DNA of 64,000 nt from Chitinophagaceae bacterium (GCA_016710935.1 JADJTY010000009.1:1-64000); one strand, 5' to 3'; shown: positions 17,707 to 27,752, counted from the stretch's first letter. Made by a program: numbers and translations. Notes: generated from the sequence alone by a model not told the origin.

Positions 17707-18322
17707 ATTTTTTATTATTTGGCTCGAATTCTAAAATTGTATCAATAATAATATCAGGCTCATATTCTCTTAGTTTTTCCTTATTTAAAAAACCCGACAA
17801 AACTGCAGCGGTTTTAATACCCAGGCTTTTTCCGGTTTGAACATCTTTTCCGGTATCCCCTACAAACCAGTCTGTGGCGTTGGTAACAATTGATTTTTTT
17901 ATAAGTTCGTCTTTCTCAGTTTTTTGGCCAGTTATCAATAATTTTTAAATAAATTTGTCCAGTCAAAAGCATTGAATTTGCAATAGAGCCATTTTTCAAA
18001 TTGCCTTGATGTAACAAGGTAAAGAGTTGATTCTGTTTTTTTAATGCGATCAAATAATCGTAACGCCCTTAAATGGTTTATCCAGGCAAAGCCATTCTTG
18101 CAGTTCTATCTGCGCCATCCACTCTTTTTGAAAATGACCAATTTCTTTATGCGAATAAGAAAATATATTTTTCAGATATCTTTATGACTAATCTTATTCC
18201 TTTTTAAAAGTCCAGTAATCTTCAAAAGTGAGTGATGACAAAGGCACCAAATGTTGAAAAAGGCAATAAAACCTTTCCTTTGAATCAATTAAAGTACCAT
18301 CCAAGTCAAAAAATATTTTCAT
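17699..18322 (-). pseudogene. Frameshifted HAD-superfamily phosphatase
   Basis: The N-terminus from ATG 18322 reads Phe-Phe-Asp-Leu-Asp-Gly-Thr-Leu-Ile-Asp-Ser, the HAD motif I nucleophile. The C-terminal intact piece (17699-17938) carries a lysine region and Val-Gly-Asp-Thr-Gly-Lys-Asp (motif IV), followed by Gly-Ile-Lys-Thr-Ala-Ala-Val-Leu-Ser-Gly. The overall plan is that of a phosphoglycolate-phosphatase-like enzyme of about 208 residues. At least four one-base indels separate the pieces (about 18190, 18172, 18080 and 17940). In nucleotide-sugar operons such HADs often dephosphorylate a sugar-phosphate intermediate. The start overlaps the epimerase stop (TAATG). Confidence 0.7.
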
Positions 18323-19213
18323 TACTGTATCTTTTTCATATACGCCCACTCTTCCGCAAGTCCGTCATCTAACGTAGTTTCATTTTTAAGCAACCATTGT
18401 TTCATTTTTGAATTGTTAAATATGAAATTTTTCCCAGGCATATCAGTCCGTACCGCTTCAATTATACTGCTTTTACCACTTAGTACAACAAGTTTGTTAA
18501 CCAGTTCGGCTATGGTAATTTTTTGGCTGCCAGCTAAATTCACTATACCAATACCTTATCTTCTAATTTTACAGCATTCATAATGGCACTTACAATATCT
18601 TTTATAAAAATAAATGACCTGATTTCATTACCTGTACCCCAAATTTGTAAGGGTTGATCTCGTAATATTTTTGTAATAGTAACAGGAATTATTTTCTCGT
18701 ATGCTTCTTCACCGGGGCCATAAACATGTCCCACCCTTAAAATCTGGTGAATCTTATTATTTGAGCTTGCCCAAGCTGTTACCATCTTTTCTGAATACAA
18801 TTTTGACTCCCCATAAAGAGAAGATGGTTGAATCAATGACCTTTCAGAAATTATCTCACTTTGTTGATAAACATCCAATGTACTAAGGTAAATTAGTTTT
18901 TGAGTTTGGGCAAAGATGCCTGCAGTAAGATATCCGTAGTGAAAATATTTCTGTTACATGCTTTCCAATCATTACCTTGTTTGCTGCTTTTAGGGGTATA
19001 TGCACCAGCATGTATAATTGTTTCAATTTTCTCTCCATAGCCAGATTTTACAAAGTAGTCAACGTCAAAATTATAATCGTTATGTAGAATGTAATTGGCA
19101 TCATTAACTGGGGCTGAAGTCAGTGCAAGAACATTTTCCTTTCCATACTCAATTATAAGTGCTAAAATCAAATGTCTTCCAATAAATCCTGATGCGCCGG
19201 TTAGTAAAATCAT
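18322..19213 (-). pseudogene. Frameshifted NAD-dependent epimerase/dehydratase
   Basis: The true start is ATG 19213, giving the Rossmann motif Thr-Gly-Ala-Ser-Gly-Phe-Ile-Gly-Arg-His. The first frame runs to 18893, where a T5 run (18897-18901, plus strand) should be T6. The next piece (18543-18878) holds Ser-Thr-Leu-Asp-Val-Tyr and the catalytic Tyr-Gly-Glu-Ser-Lys. A second indel near 18547 leads to the C-terminal piece (18322-18543). The rebuilt protein is about 297 residues, a normal extended SDR with the full Ser/Tyr/Lys set. Probable role: epimerisation, dehydration or reduction of a nucleotide sugar for the same operon. Confidence 0.75.
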
Positions 19214-20281
19214 TATAAAGTTTATTATCTTATTTTCAATTTCTCTTGGCTTAAATAAAAGTGGTTTTGTGTCCATTCCTCTTAACCACAATAATCCATC
19301 CTGCAATGGGTTTATTTTATTTTCTAATTCAGGCATTTCATTATACAGCGAAATATCCTTGAATATAACAGGTAAATTTAAACCTGCTTCTGCAAAAAAT
19401 AATACAGTTGTAAAAAACCGGGATATATTTATTTCGGTAGGATTAGGTATGCCTACTTTATCATATGCCATGTCTACACCAAAAATTCCGTGTGGCTTTT
19501 CAGAAACAGCTTTAATCGTTTCAATGGCTATTCGATCAACAACAGGATCAGAAAAAGTTTGGCCAACTTTAGTAACACCGGTAACGCCAGACACAGTCCG
19601 GTTACCATGAGTCCAGCCTTTCCTGATCCTTGTTTGTGCAACTACTAATTCACCTTCATGCCAAATAGATAACCAGGTAACGGTATCCGGTGTTAGCATT
19701 TCTGCAGCTACAAAATCCCCCCACCCATTATATCTTTCAATCCATCCTTTTGCAAAATCAAAATCATTAGTTGGCAATGCTCCCTTTCCCGCCACCTCCT
19801 ATCGATGTTGCCCTCAACCAAATATAACCTTTACCATCGCCTAATGCAGAAAAAGCTTCCTTAAGATCGTTTTCATCATTTATCATTGCATTGACTGGCA
19901 CTTTAATCCCGGCATCTTTACACCTTAGGTAGGTTTTGTATTTATGCACACAGGTATCAATCACATCATGAGCGGGCATAAATAATTTTGTACCGGAATT
20001 TGTAATTTCATCCCTAAATAAAGAGGCGTGATATATTTCTAGGTCATTTTGAAAATGAACCAGGTCCGGATTTTCTGTATTCAACAATTTTAATAAAGCA
20101 TTTTTGTATTCGGGTGCATCAGCATAGGGGATATAAAAAAATTTCTGCAGCATGACATTACAAGGTCAGTAGGTTCACTTCCCATTCCAAGAATAATTTC
20201 TTTCTTTTCAGCTTTTAATAAAGAATTTATTACACCTTCTGAAGGAGCTCCACCTGCACCCGCTATCAATATTTTTTTCAT
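19211..20281 (-). pseudogene. Frameshifted ATP-grasp (carbamoyl-phosphate-synthase-like) protein
   Basis: The gene begins at ATG 20281 with Ala-Gly-Ala-Gly-Gly-Ala-Pro-Ser-Glu-Gly, typical of CPSase-large-subunit-like ATP-grasp proteins found in sugar clusters. A T7 run (minus strand, 20141-20135) should be T8. The next piece (19767-20153) includes the ATP-grasp Gly-rich loop Ser-Ile-Gly-Gly-Gly-Gly-Lys-Gly. A one-base insertion near 19782-19791 leads into the last piece, which as printed reads straight through into the epimerase without a stop. A further shift would place a TAA directly on the epimerase ATG, the overlap style used elsewhere in this operon. Likely chemistry: ATP-dependent amide or peptide-type ligation; the substrate is unknown. 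Confidence 0.7.
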
Positions 20282-20371
20282 AAGACTTGCTGTCTTTTAA
20301 ATTTGAAAACTCAGAGGATAAATTGAATAAGTAAAAAAATGATATTTAAATCAACTTTCCAGAATTTAAGT

Positions 20372-20854
20372 TTAATTTACCCTAGTCAAACTGAAAGTCT
20401 CCGTATTACCATTATTGGTAATAACCCCATTTGTTAAAGAACTATTTACGCTATTATAAGTAGCTGTTCCTGTTTGTGAGAAATTTGTACCGCCGGCCGC
20501 ATTTATAGTTATATCAGAAAATGCAAAAGATGTTCCATTTAATGTCCAAGTACCATCAGCAAATGTTACGTAATCATAGCTGCCGTTATAATATCCTTTT
20601 GATTTATAACTGAACTTTCCACCGGGATAAATATGAAAACTAAAATAAAAAGAAGTTCCTGGTGGTCCAGGGAAACCTGTGCCCACAGTATAAGTACCCT
20701 CCCAAAGGCCTGCAATCCTGGGATTACATACAAATACTGTGTCTTTTACAGTAACCTGATTCGTTATAGTTTCCTTTTTACAACTTGATTGAGAACTTAT
20801 AATTAAAATTATAAATGAAATAAGTAAAACAGAACTTAATAATAATTTTCTCAT
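20372..20854 (-). CDS. Predicted lipoprotein, hypothetical
   Basis: This 160-residue protein has a hydrophobic signal (about residues 4-20) and a lipobox ending Ser-Ser-Cys (Cys25), followed by Lys-Lys. The mature part contains Gly-Leu-Trp-Glu-Gly-Thr-Tyr and alternating Gly/Thr/Asn-rich beta strands, as in small lipocalin-like or beta-sandwich lipoproteins. I do not recognise a characterised family. It sits alone between the sugar operon and the FdtA-like gene, and is rich in A+T upstream. Confidence 0.6.
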   Translation of the reverse strand: MRKLLLSSVLLISFIILIISSQSSCKKETITNQVTVKDTVFVCNPRIAGLWEGTYTVGTGFPGPPGTSFYFSFHIYPGGKFSYKSKGYYNGSYDYVTFADGTWTLNGTSFAFSDITINAAGGTNFSQTGTATYNSVNSSLTNGVITNNGNTETFSLTRVN

Positions 20855-21062
20855 TTTAATTTAATTTAATTTTGCCTACTCTATTAAAATACAGTTTTCA
20901 GCTTCCCTGTTGATTTAGAACGTAATAATAGTAAATATAATTTTCAAAATTAAAAATAAATTAATATAATATTTCTTAGCTTAGACAATTTAAAAATTGC
21001 CTCCAAATTTCAATTAAAACGAAAACTACTATAACATAATTCGGAAACTATTACCTATTTTT

Positions 21063-21458
21063 TTATAATAACTTAAACTCTTGATAATCTCTTATATAAT
21101 CTTTTTCATCGTACTCTTCGCTGGCAATACACATCTGCACTGCATTGTGACTGTATTGCATCATGCGCCAGCACATTTTAGGTATGTATAAACCAACTTT
21201 AGGAGAATCCAGTACGAACTCCTGTTTTTCGCCGCCCTTGATTTCCGTTGTTACAATTATCCTGCCTGCTACGGCTACCAGGATCTGCTCTAAATTATAA
21301 TGCGAATGAAACCCCCTTTTTACATCTTCGGGTGTATAATATGTCCAGTAGATCCTTTTCGGTGTAAAAGGAAGTGTATCTTTTTCAGCTATGGAAATGT
21401 AGCCGATATCCGATTTGCCTATTGAATTAAAATGAATAATATAAGGAGAAGCAGGCAT
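21063..21458 (-). CDS. FdtA/QdtA-like sugar 3,4-ketoisomerase (WxcM-like cupin)
   Basis: This 131-residue cupin carries the family pattern Arg-Gly-x-His-Ser-His followed by Leu-Glu-Gln-Ile-Leu-Val, a central Val-Gly-Leu-Tyr-Ile-Pro strand, and a C-terminal Tyr-Asp-Glu-Lys-Asp-Tyr-Ile-Arg-Asp-Tyr signature. FdtA/QdtA enzymes isomerise dTDP-4-keto-6-deoxyglucose to the 3-keto sugar, which a DegT-type aminotransferase (FdtB/QdtB) then aminates. A DegT enzyme lies about 4 kb downstream on the same strand, so a 3-amino-3,6-dideoxyhexose is a plausible product. No dTDP-glucose synthase or dehydratase (RmlA/RmlB) is in this window. Confidence 0.82.
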   Translation of the reverse strand: MPASPYIIHFNSIGKSDIGYISIAEKDTLPFTPKRIYWTYYTPEDVKRGFHSHYNLEQILVAVAGRIIVTTEIKGGEKQEFVLDSPKVGLYIPKMCWRMMQYSHNAVQMCIASEEYDEKDYIRDYQEFKLL

Positions 21459-21472
21459 GTTAAATTATTGGG

Positions 21473-22240
21473 TTAAATGGTAGCAGCATCCAACGCATTG
21501 ATGGTGCTTATTTTTTTCAAAAATAAAGCTTTTGCTTCTTGCATCCTGCTGTTGAGTTTAAATTTCACAAAATCGGTATAATAAGATTTCAGGTCAAAAA
21601 CGGTTAACGGATTTTGCCTGATCACTTCATCCAGGTGAATTAAACCTGTTTCATTTGCTTTATTAAATGCCGCTATAAATTCAGCAGGCAATGCTTTATT
21701 ACTCACCCAGGCTGCAAATACAAAAGGTAAACCGGTCATTTCCTTCCAGGCTGTTCCCAGGTCGTATATGTATTTAGATTTTTGCCGCTGCACCAGTGCC
21801 CTGTCGCCAATTACCAGGCCCGCAGTTGTTCCTGCAATTTCATTTTCGTAATTGGCTGTTGCGGCCATCAATAAAGGGCTGATCTTCCAGTGTTCCTTCA
21901 ATAATATCTTTAACAAGGCTACTGATGTACGGCTTTGATAATCCATTAAAATGGTTTCGATCTCCTGCAACGGCACATCACTGAAAAGGCATACACTGGC
22001 AACTTCGCCATCGCAGGCGATACCATAATCTGAAACAATATGATGTTCTTTTAGTAAAGGAATAACAGCCACCGGAATCAGCCCGATGTCTATCTTATCC
22101 TGAATTAATAAAGCAGCAATATTGGCCGGGTAATCAAAGATCAGTTCAATCTCATCTTTCATGCTGCCCTGCTCAAAGCCATATATGAGCGGTTTGGTAT
22201 TTAAATAACTTACTGCGCCTACCTTTATCTTCTGTGCCAA
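21473..22240 (-). CDS. mqnA: Chorismate dehydratase MqnA
   Basis: This 255-residue protein has the periplasmic-binding-protein-like fold of MqnA/MqnD. The N-terminal Val-Gly-Ala-Val-Ser-Tyr-Leu-Asn-Thr-Lys-Pro-Leu motif is diagnostic. Later Gly-Leu-Ile-Pro-Val-Ala and Gly-Leu-Pro-Phe-Val-Phe-Ala-Ala-Trp segments also match. The enzyme dehydrates chorismate to 3-(1-carboxyvinyl)oxybenzoate, the first step of the futalosine route to menaquinone. It is divergent from purB with a very short shared promoter region and lies 14 bases upstream of the FdtA-like gene. Confidence 0.9.
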   Translation of the reverse strand: MAQKIKVGAVSYLNTKPLIYGFEQGSMKDEIELIFDYPANIAALLIQDKIDIGLIPVAVIPLLKEHHIVSDYGIACDGEVASVCLFSDVPLQEIETILMDYQSRTSVALLKILLKEHWKISPLLMAATANYENEIAGTTAGLVIGDRALVQRQKSKYIYDLGTAWKEMTGLPFVFAAWVSNKALPAEFIAAFNKANETGLIHLDEVIRQNPLTVFDLKSYYTDFVKFKLNSRMQEAKALFLKKISTINALDAATI

Positions 22241-22245
22241 ATGTG

Positions 22246-22253
22246 TATTTTTG
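22246..22253 (+). promoter_or_regulatory. Predicted -7 box of purB
   Basis: TATTTTTG matches the Bacteroidetes TAnnTTTG consensus and ends 21 bases before the purB ATG. The -33 region would lie inside the divergent mqnA start, so the two genes share control DNA. No clear TTG is seen at the right distance. Confidence 0.45.
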
Positions 22254-22274
22254 CCGCAAATTTACTGCAACATC

Positions 22275-23609
22275 ATGGATTTAAATCAACTAACTGCCAT
22301 ATCTCCTATCGACGGACGTTACCGCAAACAAGTAGCCCATTTGGGAGAATACTACAGTGAATATGCGCTTATAAAATACCGGGTACTGGTAGAAGTTGAA
22401 TATTTTTTGTTTCTGGCAGAAAAGAAGTTTTTTAAAGCAGATGCCAAAACAAAACAATACCTGCAAAAGATGGTCAGCGATTTTTCCCTGGCCAATGCCG
22501 AAGAAATAAAAAAAACAGAAACCATTACCAACCACGATGTAAAAGCCGTTGAGTATTTTATTAAAGCAGGTTTGGATAAATGCGGTGCCGGCCATTTAAA
22601 AGAATGGGTTCATTTTGGTTTAACCTCCCAGGATATCAACAACACCGCCATTCCGCTGCTTTGGAAAAACAGTATTGAACTGGAATATTTGCCTGCAGTC
22701 ATCAACCTGCAACATGCTATTGGCAAACTGGCACTTGCCTGGAAAGATGTACCCATGCTTGCCCGTACGCATGGGCAACCGGCAAGTCCTACCCGGTTAG
22801 GAAAAGAAATGATGGTTTTTGTGGAGCGCATAGAGAACCAGATACAACTGTTCAGTTACATTCCTTTTACCGCAAAATTTGGTGGTGCCACCGGAAATTT
22901 TAATGCACACCAGGTAGCTTTTCCAAAATACAACTGGATAAAATTTGCAAACGATTTTACCGAAACCAAACTGGGTTTACAACGCCAGCAATACACCACA
23001 CAGATTGAACATTACGATACGCTTGCTGCACATTTTGATGCCATCAAGCGCATCAATACCATCCTTATGGATTTTTGCCGGGATATGTGGACCTATATCA
23101 GCATGGATTATTTTAAGCAGCAAACGAAAAAGGGTGAGATTGGAAGTAGTGCCATGCCGCATAAAGTAAACCCCATCGATTTTGAAAATGCCGAAGGCAA
23201 CCTGGGCATTGCAAATGCTTTGCTGGAGCATCTTTCAGCAAAACTACCTATATCCCGTTTGCAAAGAGACCTTACCGATTCTACGGTGTTAAGAAATATT
23301 GGCGTACCGGTAGCACATGTTTTACTGGCTATCAAATCAACTGAAAAAGGTATTGGCAAACTGGTGTTAAACGAGCCAAAACTTAAGGCCGACCTTGACA
23401 ATAACTGGGCCGTGGTGGCCGAAGCCATACAAACTATTCTGCGCCGGGAGAATTACCCGAACCCGTATGAAGCATTGAAAGACCTTACCAGGGGTAAACA
23501 CGCCATTGATAAAAAAGCCATCCACCAGTTTATTGCGGGCTTAAAAATCTCAGCTACATTAAAAAAAGAGCTTAAAGCCATTACACCTGCCAATTACGTG
23601 GGATTATGA
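22275..23609 (+). CDS. purB: Adenylosuccinate lyase PurB
   Basis: From ATG 22275 the protein has 444 residues; an upstream in-frame TTG at 22251 is rejected because it lies in the promoter. The N-terminus Ile-Ser-Pro-Ile-Asp-Gly-Arg-Tyr is the classical PurB start. The catalytic Thr-His-Gly-Gln-Pro-Ala-Ser-Pro motif and the flexible signature loop Gly-Ser-Ser-Ala-Met-Pro-His-Lys-Val-Asn-Pro are both intact. It catalyses two fumarate-releasing steps of purine synthesis (SAICAR to AICAR, and adenylosuccinate to AMP). It is of the longer E. coli-like type. Monocistronic. Confidence 0.95.
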   Translation: MDLNQLTAISPIDGRYRKQVAHLGEYYSEYALIKYRVLVEVEYFLFLAEKKFFKADAKTKQYLQKMVSDFSLANAEEIKKTETITNHDVKAVEYFIKAGLDKCGAGHLKEWVHFGLTSQDINNTAIPLLWKNSIELEYLPAVINLQHAIGKLALAWKDVPMLARTHGQPASPTRLGKEMMVFVERIENQIQLFSYIPFTAKFGGATGNFNAHQVAFPKYNWIKFANDFTETKLGLQRQQYTTQIEHYDTLAAHFDAIKRINTILMDFCRDMWTYISMDYFKQQTKKGEIGSSAMPHKVNPIDFENAEGNLGIANALLEHLSAKLPISRLQRDLTDSTVLRNIGVPVAHVLLAIKSTEKGIGKLVLNEPKLKADLDNNWAVVAEAIQTILRRENYPNPYEALKDLTRGKHAIDKKAIHQFIAGLKISATLKKELKAITPANYVGL

Positions 23610-23658
23610 TAAAATACTATGTATATTCGAGTGCCATTTTATTCCTTTAATCCCTTTT

Positions 23659-26513
23659 ATGAGAAAAATTTTCCTGCCATTACTATTCATTGCCAACATA
23701 GCATTTGGGCAGGTTGATCTGAACCTTGGCTTAAGCGCTTACTATCCTTTTACCGGTAATGCCAATGATGTAAGCGGCAATAATAACAATCCGGTTTTTA
23801 ATAATGCCACTTTAACTGCCGACAGGCTTGGTAATCCTAATAGTGCTTATCATTTTGATGGAGCAAGCCAGTATATGAAGATATTGAACAGCGCTTCGCT
23901 TAATACAACCAATACACTCTCGCTGGTAGCATGGGTAAAGCCACAGGGGTTTTATGCAGGTACCTGCCATGGAAATGCAATTATAATGAAAGGTGATGCT
24001 GATTATTTAACCGGAAATTATTTAATGAGATATGATGACAATGCTTACACAAATGGTAATAATTGTTTACAATCTGTAGATGTATTACATCAGAATTTTT
24101 ATGGTGTAGGAGTTCAGACTGCACCCCCTGGATATACTCCTTACATTCAAACCAATCAATGGTATAGTGTAATTGTTACCTATGATGGAACTACATCAAA
24201 ATTATATGTTAACTGTGAACTAAAAGCCAGCGCCCCACAGGGAAGTGCTACTTTTACCAATGCTTACGACCTTTACATCGGTAGGTTAAATTCCGGATCT
24301 TTTCCTTATTGGGTAACCGGAGATATTGATGAAGTAAGAATTTACGACCGTGCTTTAAACCAGGATGAAGTAAATGCATTGGGTGGGTGTTCAGTTACCT
24401 TAACATGCAACAACTGGCTAAGGACACAGGCCGTTGGCCAAAGCGTTACTGTAGGCGACCTTGACATAACCGGCAACCAGGTAACCATAGAAGCTAATTT
24501 TAATTGTTCCTCGTTCCCGGTTTCAAGACCCGATAAACAGGAAGATATTGTTTCAAAACATGCCAATACTACCGATATTAATTATGTTTTGCGGATGGAC
24601 CTGGCGGGTATTACCACAACCACCGGACAGCATTTAACCCCACCACCCTGCGATAACCTGGTATTAAATAAAACTTATCACGTAGCATTGGTGTATGATG
24701 GTACCAATCTTAAACTGTACCGGGATGGAATAGTGATTAGCCAAAAGCCTGCAACAGGAGACCTTATATTGAATGACTGGCAAACGACCATTGGAGATTA
24801 TGCTGTTAATAATCCGGTTGGCACAAATTTTTTGGGCTATATCAATGAAGTGCGTATCTGGAATGTAGCCAGAACACAGGCACAATTGCAACAATACATG
24901 GATGCGCCCTTACCTGCCCCGGCCACCCAAACAGGATTACTGGCATATTATACCTTTGACAACTTACTCAATAAACAGGGTAATGCCACCGGAATGGAAC
25001 ACTCAATGGCGGTGCAACCATAAATAATACAAACCCCAACTGCAGTTTTACACCCGAAGGGCCGGTGGCATCGGCCAATGCCGGGCCTGATACTTCTTTT
25101 TGTACAAGCGGTTTTGTGTCTCATGTTTTGCAGGGCAGTGGTAATGGAAGTTATTCCTGGTCACCGGCTGCATATCTTAATGATCCCAACATCGCTAATC
25201 CAACAGCAACAGTTAATACAACAACTACTTTTTATTTAACAGTTACCAGCACTCCAAGCATTTGCACCGGTATTGATTCTGTTACGATTTATGTCAATCC
25301 GCCTCCGGTGATAAGTACCATTGCAGATACAACGGTATGCCAGTTCTCCAACCTGGTGCTTACTACCAGTTCCAGTGCTACATCTTTTTCATGGAGTCCG
25401 GCTGCCAATGTTAGTAATCCAACCATTGCCAATCCCAACTATATCAGTGCAAATTCAGCCAGGATGTATGTTACCGGTACATCTGCTGCAGGTTGTTCGG
25501 CCATCGACAGTGTTGATGTTACCTTGATTCCCTCACCGGTTATTAACACCATAAATGACACAACCCTGTGTACCGGTCAAAACATAACGTTAACGACTAA
25601 TGGTGGCGCACTATTCTATTCCTGGAGCCCTGCAAGTGGATTAAGTAACCCAAACATTGCCAGCCCGGTTTTTTCCGGCACTGCTGCACAAACTTATACG
25701 GTTACCGGTACGGGAGGCAATGGTTGCACCAATTCAGATATGGTGGCCATTGATTTCAGCGCACCGGATTCTCTTAAACAACCACCTTCCTTTACCATCT
25801 GTCAACAGCAATCCATTTTCCTGGATGGAAATAACGGTACCAGGATGAGTTATTTGTGGAGTCCTGCAACTTATCTTTCCAATGCAACTATTATAAACCC
25901 GCTGGCCAACCCACCGCAAACCACTATATACAATTTATTGGTTACCGATAATACCTGTGCCTTCGACAGCGTTTTCAGCACTACCTTAACCGTTTTACCA
26001 CCTCCCGTCATCAACGTCCGCAAATCAAATGATATTGATTGTGCTTTTAAATCAGCTACGCTTTTTGCATCGGGCGGCAGTCAATATGTATGGTCGCCAT
26101 CAACCGGATTAAATAATACTACCATATCCAACCCGGTGGCAACACCGGCAAATACTCAAAACTATTCCGTATTGGTAACGGATGCATTCGGTTGTACAAA
26201 TACCAGCAGCATTACCGTATTTGCTGATAAAACGGCCAGTTTAGCCCGTTACATGCCCAATGCATTTACGCCCGATGGAAACGGACTGAATGACTGCTAT
26301 GGTTTAAAAAACTGGATGTATATTCAGAAACTGCAGTTCTATATTTTTAACCGGTTTGGCGAACAGGTTTTTGCAACTTCAAATCCTAATACCTGCTGGG
26401 ATGGCACCTATAAAGGCAAACCGGCCCTCACGGGCACTTACGTGTATGTTATAAAAGCACAAACCAATTGCGGAGAGGAAGAGCAAAAAGGAAGTTTTTT
26501 ATTGATCCGATAA
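23659..26513 (+). pseudogene. T9SS-exported LamG protein with type B sorting domain (one-base frameshift)
   Basis: As printed, two frames abut: 23659-25023 (signal peptide, LamG domain about 25-245, second LamG about 265-435) and 25065-26513 (several Ig/PKD-like repeats with a recurring Tyr/Phe-x-Trp-Ser-Pro-Ala motif, then a CHU_C domain). Adding one T at about 24990 joins them through a natural Ala-Thr-Trp-Asn-Gly-Thr-Leu-Asn-Gly-Gly sequence, giving one protein of about 951 residues. The C-terminus, with Pro-Asn-Ala-Phe-Thr-Pro-Asp-Gly-Asn-Gly and a Trp-Asp-Gly-Thr segment, is the gliding-motility-type (type B) T9SS sorting domain. It is a large cell-surface protein, possibly adhesive. It is first of three tandem LamG genes. 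Confidence 0.82.
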
Positions 26514-26602
26514 GTAAATTAACGAATCGTTTTTTTATAAAAATCCTCATAATACCGGGAGATGTGTAATTTTATCAAATTAAATGGTGTTTATAATTTA
26601 AG

Positions 26603-27736
26603 ATGATAAGATTTTTAGTTTGCTTTTTATTCCTCAGTGAATTTTGTACTGCCCAGGTAAACCTGGATAAGGGTTTACAGGCGTACTATCCCTTCAATGG
26701 CAATGCCAATGATGCCAGCGGCAATAATAACAACCCTGTTTTTAATAACGCAACCATTACTGCCGATAGATTTGGTAAACCAAACAGTGCCTATCATTTT
26801 AACGGGGTGTACCAGTACATGCGTATCCCCAATAAACCCTCACTTAATTTTGGAAAAGAGATAACCCTGTCTGTTTGGGTACGTCCTACTGGTTTTTACT
26901 ACGATATATGCCATGCCAGCCAGATCATCAGCAAAGGAGGCGGCAATTACAATCCGGGTAACTATGCATTGCGTTTTGATGATGCCTTGTATACGTTGGG
27001 TACTGGCTGCGATGGAGGAGTTTGTGATACCATGCATCAGAATTTCAGGGGAACCGGAACCGTAATGAAACCATACGGAGGCGATTTTATAAAAAAGGAT
27101 AAATGGTATAATGTTTTGTACACCAATGATGGCCGTACTGCAAGGCTGTATGTAGATTGCCAGTTAAAATACGAGGTTGTATTTCCCGAAACATTCACAA
27201 ATGAGGAGGACCTGTTTTTTGGAAAATCGGATGATGATATTTTTCCGTTCTGGCTTAATGGCGACCTGGATGATATCAGAATATACAACCGGGCATTAAA
27301 TGATAAAGAAATATTTTCTTTATGCAACGACAGCAAACCGCCGGAAAAAATAGATACACCCGCTATGATAAAGCCTGTAGTTGAACTGGAAAAAAGAAAA
27401 AATGAACTCGTGCGGGAAATTACAGTTGATAATGATTCACTTTCGATAACCCTGTATGATAATGCTGAAGTTGATGGTGACAGCATTACACTTATTTACA
27501 ATGATAAAATCCTTACCACGCACCAGCGTCTGACCGACAAACCGCTCACTTTTGTTATACCAATAACCCGTGGTGCCAACAGCCGGAATGAACTGGTGAT
27601 GTACGCCGAAAATTTAGGCAGCATTCCTCCAAACACCGCACTGATGGTGATTTACGATGGTAAGAAAAGAATTGAGCTGAATATAAAGAGTACCGAAAAA
27701 ACGAATGGGGCGGTGTCGTTTAAGCTGCGGGAATAA
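26603..27736 (+). CDS. Secreted LamG-domain protein
   Basis: The protein has 377 residues: a signal peptide (about 1-18), a concanavalin-like LamG domain (about 20-240) closely similar in its first 60 residues to the upstream and downstream paralogues, a short linker, and a C-terminal beta-rich domain (about 280-377). That C-terminal domain is almost identical to the one in the next gene. Unlike the first paralogue it has no recognisable T9SS type A or B domain. LamG domains often bind glycans or proteins. It starts at ATG 26603. The stop is 16 bases before the next gene. Confidence 0.75.
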   Translation: MIRFLVCFLFLSEFCTAQVNLDKGLQAYYPFNGNANDASGNNNNPVFNNATITADRFGKPNSAYHFNGVYQYMRIPNKPSLNFGKEITLSVWVRPTGFYYDICHASQIISKGGGNYNPGNYALRFDDALYTLGTGCDGGVCDTMHQNFRGTGTVMKPYGGDFIKKDKWYNVLYTNDGRTARLYVDCQLKYEVVFPETFTNEEDLFFGKSDDDIFPFWLNGDLDDIRIYNRALNDKEIFSLCNDSKPPEKIDTPAMIKPVVELEKRKNELVREITVDNDSLSITLYDNAEVDGDSITLIYNDKILTTHQRLTDKPLTFVIPITRGANSRNELVMYAENLGSIPPNTALMVIYDGKKRIELNIKSTEKTNGAVSFKLRE

Positions 27737-27752
27737 ATTTGTATTCAATTGT

